Source of the DNA: Actinomycetes bacterium
GTDB lineage: Bacteria; Actinomycetota; Actinomycetes; Nanopelagicales; Nanopelagicaceae
DNA: 51,381 nt
Direction of reading: 5' to 3'
NCBI GenBank assembly: GCA_023252155.1
Contig: JAHEXJ010000008.1
Span: forward strand, 1 to 51,381
Part shown: positions 1 to 7,844 of the stretch, in pieces
Layout: the number at the start of each line of letters is the position of its first letter
Position numbering within the stretch: position 1 is the first letter of the stretch
Position numbers and translations under genes: made by a program
Notes under the pieces: generated by a model
The model's input: only the letters and a program-made list of their open reading frames with translations
What the model was told of the DNA's origin: nothing
Databases searched by the model: none

Positions 1-45
1 TAGAGCTGGGTCCGCCAAAGCGGGTGAGAATCGGACAATGCGCAT
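1..45 (-). CDS. Partial gene, first 15 codons only (possibly fumarylacetoacetate hydrolase family)
   Basis: An ATG on the minus strand at 45-43 opens a frame that runs off the left edge and reads MRIVRFSPALADPAL. A TANNNT-type -10 box (TACCCT, 57-52) lies exactly 6 nt before this ATG, the spacing seen at other apparently leaderless genes in this window. The opening MRIVRFS resembles the start of many actinobacterial fumarylacetoacetate-hydrolase-family proteins, but 15 residues are too few to assign a function. In other actinobacteria era would follow the cytidine-deaminase-like gene here, and this peptide does not look like Era. Confidence 0.35.
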   Translation of the reverse strand, partial: MRIVRFSPALADPAL

Positions 46-64
46 GAGGCTAGGGTATCGCGCC

Positions 65-388
65 TCAAAGCGCGGAAATTTCACCATCGATATCTACTCT
101 CCAGATCAAAGAATCTGGAGCGAATTCTCGCACAGGAGCAACATTGATCGGCCCCTCGCCAACAACGACCACGGCTTCAATTCCTGCGATTTGACTTGCC
201 ATCGCCACTGTGAAGACCGCGGCAATGGCATCTAGTGAAAGTGATGTAGTAGAAATGTTTATCGCAACGTAAGTACGTCCGGTTGAATCACGAAGCGCTG
301 CTGCTTGGTCAGAACCTGTCCGTCGCTGAGTTGCGATAGCAAGAGTTTCTAGTTTTGCGTCTTCTGCATCTACGAACTTAGAGCTCAT
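65..388 (-). CDS. Cytidine-deaminase-like protein without the zinc site
   Basis: A 107-residue protein if started at the ATG at 388, which overlaps the end of the CBS gene by 11 nt; an upstream in-frame ATG at 427 would lengthen it to 120 residues but overlap more. The order and the central segment (dSTGRTYVAINISTTSLSLDAIAAVF) fit the small cytidine-deaminase-fold protein found between CBS/CorC and era in actinobacteria. The catalytic HAE/CAE and PCxxC zinc motifs of true cytidine deaminases are absent, so deaminase activity is unlikely and the function is unknown. It is the last gene of the housekeeping run on this strand. A GC-rich hairpin without a T tract (59-74) overlaps its stop codon. 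Confidence 0.75.
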   Translation of the reverse strand: MSSKFVDAEDAKLETLAIATQRRTGSDQAAALRDSTGRTYVAINISTTSLSLDAIAAVFTVAMASQIAGIEAVVVVGEGPINVAPVREFAPDSLIWRVDIDGEISAL

Positions 389-1664
389 CCCGCTCGCCAT
401 CATCTTCAGGAACTTCTCGTTCGACAATTACGCTGCTGATGCGCCGACGGCGGCCCATGGGGCGTTCGGCCGTGATGTTCCAGCCGTTAAGCGAAATTGT
501 GCTTCCAGGAATCGGAACGCGACCCAATTTCTTGGCCATCATTCCTCCGACGGTATCAACATCGCGATACTCGCTTTCGGCAATCGTGATGTTCAATCCC
601 CGGGCAAGGTCTTCAACGTGCAGACTCGCCTGCGCCCTGGCTTTGTCTTCATTGAGCCAAGTAAATCCTTCTTCACCATCGTCGTATTCGTCTTCAATTT
701 CCCCGACGATCTCTTCCAAAATATCTTCGATAGTGATCAAACCCGCCGTACCGCCATATTCATCAATGACAATTGCTAAATGGATCTGATCCCGCTGCAT
801 CTCCTTGAGGAGTTCGACAGCCGTCTTGCTTTCGGGGACGAATGTTGCGGGACGCATGTGTTGCTCAACCTTTTCGGTTTGTTCGGCGTCATGATGATCA
901 AGCGCGCGCTTGGCCAAATCCTTAACGTAGGCGATCCCGATAATGTTGTCGATGTCGGTGCCAATGACCGGAACGCGCGAAAAACCAGAACGCAGCGCCA
1001 ATGAAAGTGCCTGACGCAAGGTTTTATCCCGCTCAATCCAGACCATATCCGTGCGTGGAACCATCAACTCGCGAACTAAAGTGCCGCCCAACTCAAAGAC
1101 CGAGTGGATCATCTCGTGCTCATCCGACTCAACGAGGCCACGCTCGTGGGCTTGATCTACGAGGTCACGAAGTTCTGCTTCATTTGCAAACGGGCCCTGG
1201 CGAAATCCCTTTCCGGGAGTTATCGCGTTCCCGAGTGCAATGAGGAGCGAGGTGATCGGTCCAAGAAATGTCGCCAAGTAGAACGAGACTACGGCGCCGG
1301 ATCGTGCCCACACGTGGGGATTTTGTTTTCCGAGCGTGCGCGGGCCAACCCCGACGATGACATAAGAAAGTACGACCATGATGACAACGGTCAAGAACAA
1401 TGCTTGGCCGCCATCAAAGTCGCGCGAAAGGATGACTGCCAACAAGACAGTCGCGGTGAGTTCGCACGTTTTCCTGACAAGCAAAAGCACGTTGAGATAA
1501 CGCGCTTGATCTGAAGTCACTCGCCGAAGGATTGCTCCACCCGGTCTTGATTCAAGTTCATCGATTTTTACGCGTGAAATAGAGGTCAAAGCCGCTTCAC
1601 TGCCTGCGAGGAATCCCGCGAAGGCCAAGAGAGCGATAATCGCAAGAATTAATACGGGCGTCAT
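378..1664 (-). CDS. CNNM/CorC (HlyC) family membrane protein with paired CBS domains
   Basis: 428 residues. The first ~190 hold a hydrophobic DUF21 (CNNM) domain with a signal-anchor-like first helix and further membrane segments. Two CBS domains follow at about 200-325, with ELMVPRTDM opening the first and the EYGGTAGLIT signature in the second, then an acidic linker and a CorC_HlyC domain to about residue 415. The family is linked to Mg2+/Co2+ transport or homeostasis; the older name hemolysin is misleading. The ATG overlaps the ybeY stop by 4 nt (ATGA), indicating translational coupling in the phoH-ybeY-CBS run. It is complete and of ordinary length. Confidence 0.93.
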   Translation of the reverse strand: MTPVLILAIIALLAFAGFLAGSEAALTSISRVKIDELESRPGGAILRRVTSDQARYLNVLLLVRKTCELTATVLLAVILSRDFDGGQALFLTVVIMVVLSYVIVGVGPRTLGKQNPHVWARSGAVVSFYLATFLGPITSLLIALGNAITPGKGFRQGPFANEAELRDLVDQAHERGLVESDEHEMIHSVFELGGTLVRELMVPRTDMVWIERDKTLRQALSLALRSGFSRVPVIGTDIDNIIGIAYVKDLAKRALDHHDAEQTEKVEQHMRPATFVPESKTAVELLKEMQRDQIHLAIVIDEYGGTAGLITIEDILEEIVGEIEDEYDDGEEGFTWLNEDKARAQASLHVEDLARGLNITIAESEYRDVDTVGGMMAKKLGRVPIPGSTISLNGWNITAERPMGRRRRISSVIVEREVPEDDGERDEL

Positions 1665-2095
1665 TTACTCCACCTTGCGACTATTCCGTCCTGCAGGTCA
1701 AACATCTCTTTCTCATCCTCTTTGTTTGCATGGTCATAGCCCACAATATGTAGTAGACCATGGACTCCGAGGATCGACATTTCGTGGTTGAAAGAGTGAC
1801 CTGCCTGATCCGCTTGACGCATCGCAACGCGAGGACATAGCACGATGTCGCCGAGAATTCCTGCCTCTTGCGAGTTGGGACGCAACTCATCCATAGGAAA
1901 AGTAAGAACGTCCGTCGGGCCAGGTTCTCCCATCCATTTGATGTGCAATTGGGTCATCTCTTCTTCATCGACGAGCATCACATCAAGATCACATTCGGAA
2001 TTTAGCCCAAGTTCGGCAATGCCAAAATGCAATAAAGATTCGAGGTCGTCGTCACTGAATGCAACTCCAGAGCGATTAACGATTTCTATGGCCAT
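1661..2095 (-). CDS. ybeY: Endoribonuclease YbeY (rRNA maturation factor)
   Basis: 144 residues, a little short for the family but complete. The zinc-binding signature HGLLHIVGYDH is at residues 112-122 (H112, H116, H122), preceded by the conserved TDVLTFP stretch near 61-67. YbeY is a metal-dependent single-strand RNase needed for 16S rRNA 3'-end maturation and 70S quality control. It starts 3 nt after the phoH stop and overlaps the following CBS-domain gene by 4 nt, the standard phoH-ybeY-corC arrangement of bacteria. Confidence 0.96.
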   Translation of the reverse strand: MAIEIVNRSGVAFSDDDLESLLHFGIAELGLNSECDLDVMLVDEEEMTQLHIKWMGEPGPTDVLTFPMDELRPNSQEAGILGDIVLCPRVAMRQADQAGHSFNHEMSILGVHGLLHIVGYDHANKEDEKEMFDLQDGIVARWSK

Positions 2096-2098
2096 AAT

Positions 2099-3100
2099 TT
2101 AGGAGCCAGGGCGCAGTTGGCGAGGTGCCCGCTGGTCTTGTGATTCGCGTTCGGCGCTGTACTTGCCATATGCCTCAACAATCTCGCCAACTAAGGTATT
2201 ACGAACGACGTCCTGCGAACTCAAATCAATAAAGGCAATGTCATCAACGTCGTTCAAAATATCGCGAATAACCTTCAGGCCCGATTTGGCGCCTGACGGA
2301 AGATCCATCTGGGTCACGTCACCAGTGATGACCATTCGAGATCCAAATCCAAGACGCGTCAGAAACATCTTCATCTGCTCTGGCGAAGTGTTTTGCGCCT
2401 CATCCAAAATAATAAAAGCATCGTTGAGCGTTCGACCGCGCATGTAAGCAAGCGGTGCAACTTCGATTATGCCTGTCTGCATCAAGCGCGGGATCGAGTC
2501 TTGGTCGATCATGTCGTGCAAAGCATCAAAGAGCGGGCGCAAATAAGGATCGATCTTCTCGGACAATGTTCCTGGCAGAAACCCAAGGTGCTCCCCCGCT
2601 TCGACCGCAGGACGCGTGAGAATAATTCTGTTGACTTCTCGAGATTGCAAGGCTGCTACGGCCTTAGCCATCGCGAGATAGGTCTTTCCAGTTCCTGCGG
2701 GGCCAATTCCAAAAGTGATGGTGTGCTCGTCAATTGCGTCGACGTAATGTTTCTGGTTGGCGGTCTTGGGTCGAATTGAACGACCACGGTTGCTCAAAAT
2801 GTTGAGGGAGAGAACTTCGCCTGGATGCTCCTGAGGAACGCTTCGCAACATTGAAATCGAGCGAAGAACTAATTCGCTGGTCAACGTCTGACCCGACCTG
2901 ATTACAACTAGCAATTCATTGAGTAGGGCCTCTAGGCGCAATCCCTCATTCGAATCGCCTTGAAATGTGATTTCATTTCCGCGGACAGTTATCGTCAACG
3001 TTGGAAATGCCGCTTCAATTATCCGCAAGTGTGCGTCTGTTGCACCCAAAAGCGAGACCATAGGTATCGCAGTTGGAACCGCGAAGAGTGTTCTTTCCAT
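2099..3100 (-). CDS. phoH: PhoH-like ATPase
   Basis: 333 residues from the ATG at 3100, close to the usual 320-350. The frame is open further upstream to 3268, but that would run into the HIT gene and adds no family-like sequence. Walker A GPAGTGKT lies at about 133-140 and a Walker-B-like FIILDEAQN further on. PhoH2-type proteins are ATPases related to RNA helicases and are associated with YbeY. A -10-like TAGAAT at 3113-3108 lies 7 nt before the ATG, so a leaderless transcript may begin here in addition to read-through from the HIT gene. Confidence 0.94.
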   Translation of the reverse strand: MERTLFAVPTAIPMVSLLGATDAHLRIIEAAFPTLTITVRGNEITFQGDSNEGLRLEALLNELLVVIRSGQTLTSELVLRSISMLRSVPQEHPGEVLSLNILSNRGRSIRPKTANQKHYVDAIDEHTITFGIGPAGTGKTYLAMAKAVAALQSREVNRIILTRPAVEAGEHLGFLPGTLSEKIDPYLRPLFDALHDMIDQDSIPRLMQTGIIEVAPLAYMRGRTLNDAFIILDEAQNTSPEQMKMFLTRLGFGSRMVITGDVTQMDLPSGAKSGLKVIRDILNDVDDIAFIDLSSQDVVRNTLVGEIVEAYGKYSAERESQDQRAPRQLRPGS

Positions 3101-3107
3101 CCCTAAT

Positions 3108-3113
3108 ATTCTA
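3108..3113 (-). promoter_or_regulatory. Putative leaderless -10 box of phoH
   Basis: TAGAAT on the minus strand, 7 nt upstream of the phoH ATG (3100), with no Shine-Dalgarno sequence between. No convincing -35 is visible. The geometry matches the other leaderless starts in this window. Confidence 0.4.
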
Positions 3114-3125
3114 CGGGTTATGGCT

Positions 3126-3473
3126 TTAGCCTGGTGGCCATGCGAAGTAACGGCCTCCCAGAAGGTGCAAATGAGCGTGAAAAACGCTCTGCCCAACGGA
3201 TGCACCAGTATTGAAAACGGTGCGATACCCGTCAAGTCCTTCAGATTTTGCAATCTCATCTGCGGCAAGTATTAGAGCTGCAGTAATTACAGATGACATC
3301 TTTGCCAGTCCTGCAGCATTCTCAACATGAACGGTTGGAACAATCACGACATGAGTCGGTGCTTGAGGATTGATGTCCCTAAATGCAACGACATTATCAT
3401 TGCGGTAGACAATATTGGCCGGAATGTCGCCTTCAATAATTTTGCAGAATAAACAATTTGCGTCTAAAGACAT
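3126..3473 (-). CDS. HIT family (HINT-like) hydrolase
   Basis: 115 residues. The histidine triad HAHLHLL is at residues 99-105 (H99, H101, H103), followed by GGR. Two N-terminal cysteines (C7, C10, in CLFCKI) are typical of the zinc-binding HINT group. Such proteins hydrolyse purine nucleoside phosphoramidates and related AMP-lysine adducts. AAGGA lies about 6 nt before the ATG. It sits 12 nt downstream of rsmE in the same transcription unit. Confidence 0.95.
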   Translation of the reverse strand: MSLDANCLFCKIIEGDIPANIVYRNDNVVAFRDINPQAPTHVVIVPTVHVENAAGLAKMSSVITAALILAADEIAKSEGLDGYRTVFNTGASVGQSVFHAHLHLLGGRYFAWPPG

Positions 3474-3485
3474 CTCAGGTCCTTA

Positions 3486-4208
3486 TCACCAAAGTCCGAG
3501 TGCGACGCTAAGGGCTGAAACCGCGGCGATACCCGCGTGTGCCGACCGCAAGATGGTTCGGCCTAATTTGGCTGGAACCGCACCCGCCTCGACCATCATC
3601 TCAAGTTCCTGTTCCGAAATACCACCCTCAGGGCCGATGATGAGAACTACGGATGTTAGGTGCGCATTCTTATCGACCACTTCAGATAATTTCTTATCGG
3701 TGTGCGCCTCAAGAACGATAGAAAGATCTGCACTTCGAATAATCGCTTGTAGTTGCTCTAAATCGACAGGGTCTGCGACTTCGGGAAGGTAATAACGACG
3801 AGATTGTTTGCCAGCTTCAATCACGGCAATTTTGAGTTTCTCGACACCATCAGGTAATTTGCCAATGGAACGCGACGCCTTCCAGGGCACGATTCGATCG
3901 ACACCGGCTTGAACAAGCAATTCGATATTTTCACGCGAGCGATCACCTTTTGTTATCCCTTGCACGACGGTGATTGATACGTCGCGCGGTGCTTGGAAAC
4001 CCGACTCAAGAACGGCGAGTTCGACTGAAGTCTTATCTAAAGTGATCACTGAAACCCGCGACCAATGGCCTTTGCCGTCTGAGAGCAACAACTCTTCACC
4101 TGGAATAGCACGGAGAACTCGTGATATGTGGTGCCCGATATGCCCGACTAATCGGCAGCGCTCATTAACTTTTGTGGGAAGGTCCGCGACGTAAAAAAGT
4201 GGGAGCAT
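3486..4208 (-). CDS. rsmE: 16S rRNA m3U1498 methyltransferase RsmE
   Basis: 240 residues. The SPOUT methyltransferase knot signature IGPEGGISEQE is at about 191-200, with a VVQGITKGDR stretch near 81-90 and QSRRYYLPEV near 135-144, both characteristic of RsmE. It methylates N3 of U1498 in the decoding region of 16S rRNA using S-adenosylmethionine. Its ATG directly abuts the dnaJ stop, so it is co-translated with dnaJ. Confidence 0.96.
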   Translation of the reverse strand: MLPLFYVADLPTKVNERCRLVGHIGHHISRVLRAIPGEELLLSDGKGHWSRVSVITLDKTSVELAVLESGFQAPRDVSITVVQGITKGDRSRENIELLVQAGVDRIVPWKASRSIGKLPDGVEKLKIAVIEAGKQSRRYYLPEVADPVDLEQLQAIIRSADLSIVLEAHTDKKLSEVVDKNAHLTSVVLIIGPEGGISEQELEMMVEAGAVPAKLGRTILRSAHAGIAAVSALSVALGLW

Positions 4209-5318
4209 CTATCGGCCAAATGCGTCTCGGAATTTGCTAAAGAAGCCACCATCTTGGCGTTGCATTTGAGACTCGCCTTCTTTCTCTCCGCGCGATTGCG
4301 CGAATTTACGGAGCAACTCTTCTTGTTCCTTATTAAGTTTAGTGGGCGTATGCACCTCTACGTGAACTATGAGATCGCCACGCCCGCCGCCTCTCAAATG
4401 CGTCACGCCTTTGCCCTTAATGGGGATTGCGGCACCGCTCTGAACTCCTGGTTTGATCGTCAGAGGAATCGGGCCATCAAGGGTCTCGACAGTAAGTGTC
4501 GTACCAAGTGTTGCTGCGGCCATCGAAATCCCTAATGCCAAATGCAATGTGTTGCCCTCGCGGACAAGGAATTCGTGCGGTGTCTGAACTATTTCTACAT
4601 AGAGATCGCCTGCAGGGCCTCCGCCTGGGCCAACTTCACCACGTCCGCTTAGCTGAATTCTGTTTCCGGTTTCAACACCTGCTGGAATTTTCACTTGAAT
4701 TGTCTGGCGAGATCGCACCCGTCCATCGCCCGCGCACTCTCGGCAGGGATTTGAAATGACGCTTCCGTAACCCTGGCAATTTGCGCACGGCCTGCTGGTC
4801 ATAACTTGGCCAAGGAATGACCGAGTCACATGTTGAGTCTCGCCTCGACCTTTGCAAATTTCACACAGTGTCGGTTGTGCTCCATCAGTACAGCCCGAAC
4901 CGTCACATTTGCTGCAGACAACGGCACTCTCGACGGTGATCTCGCGTTCGGTTCCAAAGCATGCTTCGTTGAGATCAACTTCAATGCGAATGAGTGCATC
5001 TTGTCCCGCACGTTTACGCGACCTTGGTCCGCGACTTCCCCCGCCACCGAAGAACGCGTCCATAATGTCGCCGAAGCCGAAGTTGACACCGCCACCGAAG
5101 TTCCCATAGGCACTCCCGCCGCCCGAGTCGTAGTTAGCGCGCTTTTGCGGATCACTTAGGACTTCGTAAGCAGCAGTGATGTCCTTGAAACGATCTTGCA
5201 CCTCCGGATCGGGATTAACGTCCGGATGCAACTCACGCACAAGTTTGCGATAGGCACGCTTAATCTGGTCTTGGTCGGCGTCACGAGTAACGCCCAAGAC
5301 TTCATACAAATCAGCCAC
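4209..5318 (-). CDS. dnaJ: Chaperone protein DnaJ
   Basis: 369 residues starting with GTG. The J domain has the HPD motif at 31-33. A Gly/Phe-rich linker follows, then four CxxCxGxG zinc-finger repeats (CSKCDGSG, CEICKGRG, CANCQGYG, CRECAGDG), and then the two C-terminal substrate-binding domains. It is the DnaK co-chaperone. The GTG start overlaps the hrcA stop by one base (TAGTG). The pairing hrcA-dnaJ is the usual actinobacterial dnaJ2 arrangement, distinct from the dnaK-grpE-dnaJ operon. Confidence 0.97.
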   Translation of the reverse strand: MADLYEVLGVTRDADQDQIKRAYRKLVRELHPDVNPDPEVQDRFKDITAAYEVLSDPQKRANYDSGGGSAYGNFGGGVNFGFGDIMDAFFGGGGSRGPRSRKRAGQDALIRIEVDLNEACFGTEREITVESAVVCSKCDGSGCTDGAQPTLCEICKGRGETQHVTRSFLGQVMTSRPCANCQGYGSVISNPCRECAGDGRVRSRQTIQVKIPAGVETGNRIQLSGRGEVGPGGGPAGDLYVEIVQTPHEFLVREGNTLHLALGISMAAATLGTTLTVETLDGPIPLTIKPGVQSGAAIPIKGKGVTHLRGGGRGDLIVHVEVHTPTKLNKEQEELLRKFAQSRGEKEGESQMQRQDGGFFSKFRDAFGR

Positions 5319-6331
5319 TACGAACCCTCATTCATATAACGCCCGACATAACGGGCCACTGCAGAAACTGCTGCAATCGACGATGCGTAATCCATGCGGG
5401 TCGGGCCAATTACTCCAAGTGCGCCAAGCGGAGTCATGTCGCTCCCATACCCAACGGAAACAACACTGGTCTGACGCAAATTTTGCTCGCTCTGCTCTTG
5501 ACCAATGCGAACCTGCACGTTCTCACCGACATCGCCCAATAGGCGCAGTAAGACAACTTGTTCTTCAAGTGCCTCCAATATCGGATGGATTTGCGCCGAG
5601 AAATCCTCACGAAAACGTGCCAAGTTTGCAGTTCCCGCCAGTACCACTCGCTCCTCCGGTTTCTCCAAGGCCATCTCAGTCAACATCGCAAAAATGCTGT
5701 CGACGTCATTTCGTTCGCGTCCAGCATGGACAGTCACCAGCGCAGAAAGGCGCTCAGCGACATCAAGCAGTCGAACTCCAGAAATCGCCTGATTCAATTG
5801 GGAACGCAATCCGACGACGAATAATTCCTCAAGGTCATGCCCAAACTCGATGACCCGCTGCTCCACACGGCCAGAATCGGTAATGAGGATCAGCATCAGT
5901 CGAGAAGGAGTCAGATTGACGAGTTCGAGATGGCGGACGCGTGACTTCACCAACGATGGGTACTGAACCACTGCCACTTGCTTGGTCACATCAGCTAGCA
6001 ATCGCACCGTGCGCATGACGACATCATCGAGATCATGGGCTCCCTCAAGAAAACTCTCAATTGCTCGCCGCTCGGCGGTAGAAAGGGGTTTTATAGTCGC
6101 CAACTTGTCAACGAAGAGTCTGTAGCCAAGATCGGTAGGAATTCGACCCGCGCTCGTATGAGGGTGCGTAATCAAACCTTGCTCTTCAAGAAGGGCCATC
6201 TCGTTTCGAATAGTTGCAGGTGAAATTCCAAGACTGTGTCGATCGGCAATTGCCTTTGAACCAACGGGCTCTTGAGTCGCAACATACTCATCGACAATTG
6301 CACGGAGAATTTCTAAGCGGCGAGATTCCAT
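5318..6331 (-). CDS. hrcA: Heat-inducible transcription repressor HrcA
   Basis: 337 residues. The N-terminal winged helix (about 1-70) carries the family signature SLGISPATIRNEMALLEEQGLI. A GAF-like ligand or chaperonin-sensing domain follows. HrcA represses groE-type operons by binding CIRCE; its folding depends on GroEL. No CIRCE palindrome is seen in front of hrcA or dnaJ, so the targets presumably lie elsewhere. It starts 9 nt after the DoxX-like gene and overlaps dnaJ by 1 nt. Confidence 0.96.
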   Translation of the reverse strand: MESRRLEILRAIVDEYVATQEPVGSKAIADRHSLGISPATIRNEMALLEEQGLITHPHTSAGRIPTDLGYRLFVDKLATIKPLSTAERRAIESFLEGAHDLDDVVMRTVRLLADVTKQVAVVQYPSLVKSRVRHLELVNLTPSRLMLILITDSGRVEQRVIEFGHDLEELFVVGLRSQLNQAISGVRLLDVAERLSALVTVHAGRERNDVDSIFAMLTEMALEKPEERVVLAGTANLARFREDFSAQIHPILEALEEQVVLLRLLGDVGENVQVRIGQEQSEQNLRQTSVVSVGYGSDMTPLGALGVIGPTRMDYASSIAAVSAVARYVGRYMNEGS

Positions 6332-6340
6332 TAGAGCCTA

Positions 6341-6679
6341 CTAAATCGTGACGAGGGCTATGGAGACCAACGTAAGAAAGAAAAACGGAGGAAAGGAAGA
6401 CTTGATCTTTTCTGCGCGGAAATGGAAGTACATCGCTCCGCTCATGTCTACCCATAAGACAACCAGAGCGATCCATTGCACGAAATTATTGCGCAGACCA
6501 ATCACTATTCCGAGCGCAGCCAGGGCCTCGACCACACCAACAAAGCGGGCAGGCCCATCTTTTACGTTGACTTCACGCGTGATGGAAAGACCCCTGGGAT
6601 TCCCACTGGCTTTTGCTAATCCGGCGATGACAAAAACCAATGCAATCAGGGACGAAATGATGACATGTGCGGTATGCAT
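6341..6679 (-). CDS. DoxX-like small membrane protein
   Basis: 113 residues from the ATG at 6679 (MHTAHVIISSL); the frame is open to 6772, but the longer start would overlap hemW by 79 nt and its N-terminus is not membrane-like. About four hydrophobic helices are present, with KASGN after the first, as in the DoxX/DoxD-like family. Function is unknown; family members have been linked to redox or thiol stress. It lies between hemW and hrcA on the same strand and is probably co-transcribed. Confidence 0.75.
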   Translation of the reverse strand: MHTAHVIISSLIALVFVIAGLAKASGNPRGLSITREVNVKDGPARFVGVVEALAALGIVIGLRNNFVQWIALVVLWVDMSGAMYFHFRAEKIKSSFPPFFFLTLVSIALVTI

Positions 6680-6693
6680 AGGACTACAAGGTA

Positions 6694-7839
6694 CTACACA
6701 ACTAATTCGCGGACGATTCGATCTGCAATAAGGCGCCCATTTGGGGTCAATTGCAGGGAGCCTTCTTCCCACCGGGTCGAATCTAAGTGCCCACTTTGGC
6801 GGTACGGCGCCACTTTTTCGCGCTGTGCTTGGGATAGATCAGAGAGGGAAATTCCATCGCGCATCCGGATGGAGAGCATTATCGATTCGTCTGATTTTTG
6901 CTGGGATGTCAATTCTTCACGATCTTGAATCGAGGATTGACCTTCAAATAGCGCTTTCTTATAAGCAGTCGGATGCTTAACGTTCCACCAGCGAACTCCG
7001 TCCAGGTGTGAATGCGCACCTGGACCGAGTCCCCACCAATTCGCATTTCGCCAATAGGCACCGTTATGCCTCGACTCGTGATTCGGTTTTGACCAATTGC
7101 TTAGCTCATACCAGGACAATCCCGTTTCCTCACAAAGTTGATCGACAAGCAGATACATATCCGCCATCAGATCATCATTAGGCATCGAGAGCTCGCCTCG
7201 CTTTATCTGCGCTGCAAGTTTGGTACCTGACTCGACTATCAATGCATAAGCGCTGAGATGGTCAACGCCGAGTCCCAGTGCGGTGGTGACCGATGTTCGG
7301 AAATCTTCGAGAGTTTCGCCTGGGGTGCCGTAAATTAAATCCAAACTAATGCTTTCAAACCCGGCCTCGCGGGCCGCACTAACAACTTTGGCAATGTTTT
7401 CTGGCTTGTGCGTGCGATCGAGAACTTGCAGAACGTGCGGGACCGCCGATTGCATTCCGAATGAAATCCGATTGAATCCTGCCGCGCGTAATTCGACCAA
7501 CTTGTCCGCATCTACCGAGTCTGGATTTGCTTCCAAAGTGATCTCGGCATCAGGTGCAAGATCCCACTTCTCTTTGATCGCAGATATCACTCGTCCCAGA
7601 TCGCGCGGAGGCAGGAGGCTCGGCGTACCACCCCCAAAGAAAATCGTTGAAACGCCTACGGCGGACACCTGTTCACGTGCAATCCGGATTTCTTCAAGCA
7701 CGGCATCAATGTAGTCACCAGAAACAGTTTCTAGTGTGCCGCCTTCACGTAATTCAGAGGGCGTATAGGTATTGAAATCACAGTAGCCACAGCGCTTCAC
7801 GCAATATGGAATGTGGACGTAAAAAGATAAGTCCGACAT
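6694..7839 (-). CDS. hemW: Radical SAM protein HemW (coproporphyrinogen III oxidase-like, heme chaperone)
   Basis: 381 residues. The radical-SAM cluster motif CxxxCxxC is at C13, C17 and C20 (YCVKRCGYCDF), followed by the FFGGGTPS segment and a C-terminal HemN-type domain. The single Cys pattern without the HemN-specific fourth cysteine (CxxxCxxCxC) marks it as HemW, a heme-binding protein, rather than a true oxygen-independent coproporphyrinogen oxidase. Location between lepA and hrcA is the classic actinobacterial and firmicute position. It starts 5 nt after lepA. Confidence 0.94.
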   Translation of the reverse strand: MSDLSFYVHIPYCVKRCGYCDFNTYTPSELREGGTLETVSGDYIDAVLEEIRIAREQVSAVGVSTIFFGGGTPSLLPPRDLGRVISAIKEKWDLAPDAEITLEANPDSVDADKLVELRAAGFNRISFGMQSAVPHVLQVLDRTHKPENIAKVVSAAREAGFESISLDLIYGTPGETLEDFRTSVTTALGLGVDHLSAYALIVESGTKLAAQIKRGELSMPNDDLMADMYLLVDQLCEETGLSWYELSNWSKPNHESRHNGAYWRNANWWGLGPGAHSHLDGVRWWNVKHPTAYKKALFEGQSSIQDREELTSQQKSDESIMLSIRMRDGISLSDLSQAQREKVAPYRQSGHLDSTRWEEGSLQLTPNGRLIADRIVRELVV

Positions 7840-7844
7840 TGGGA

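Noticed and set aside
5318-6400. CIRCE element (TTAGCACTC-N9-GAGTGCTAA) expected near hrcA-dnaJ
   Set aside because: No such palindrome is present in the available upstream sequence.
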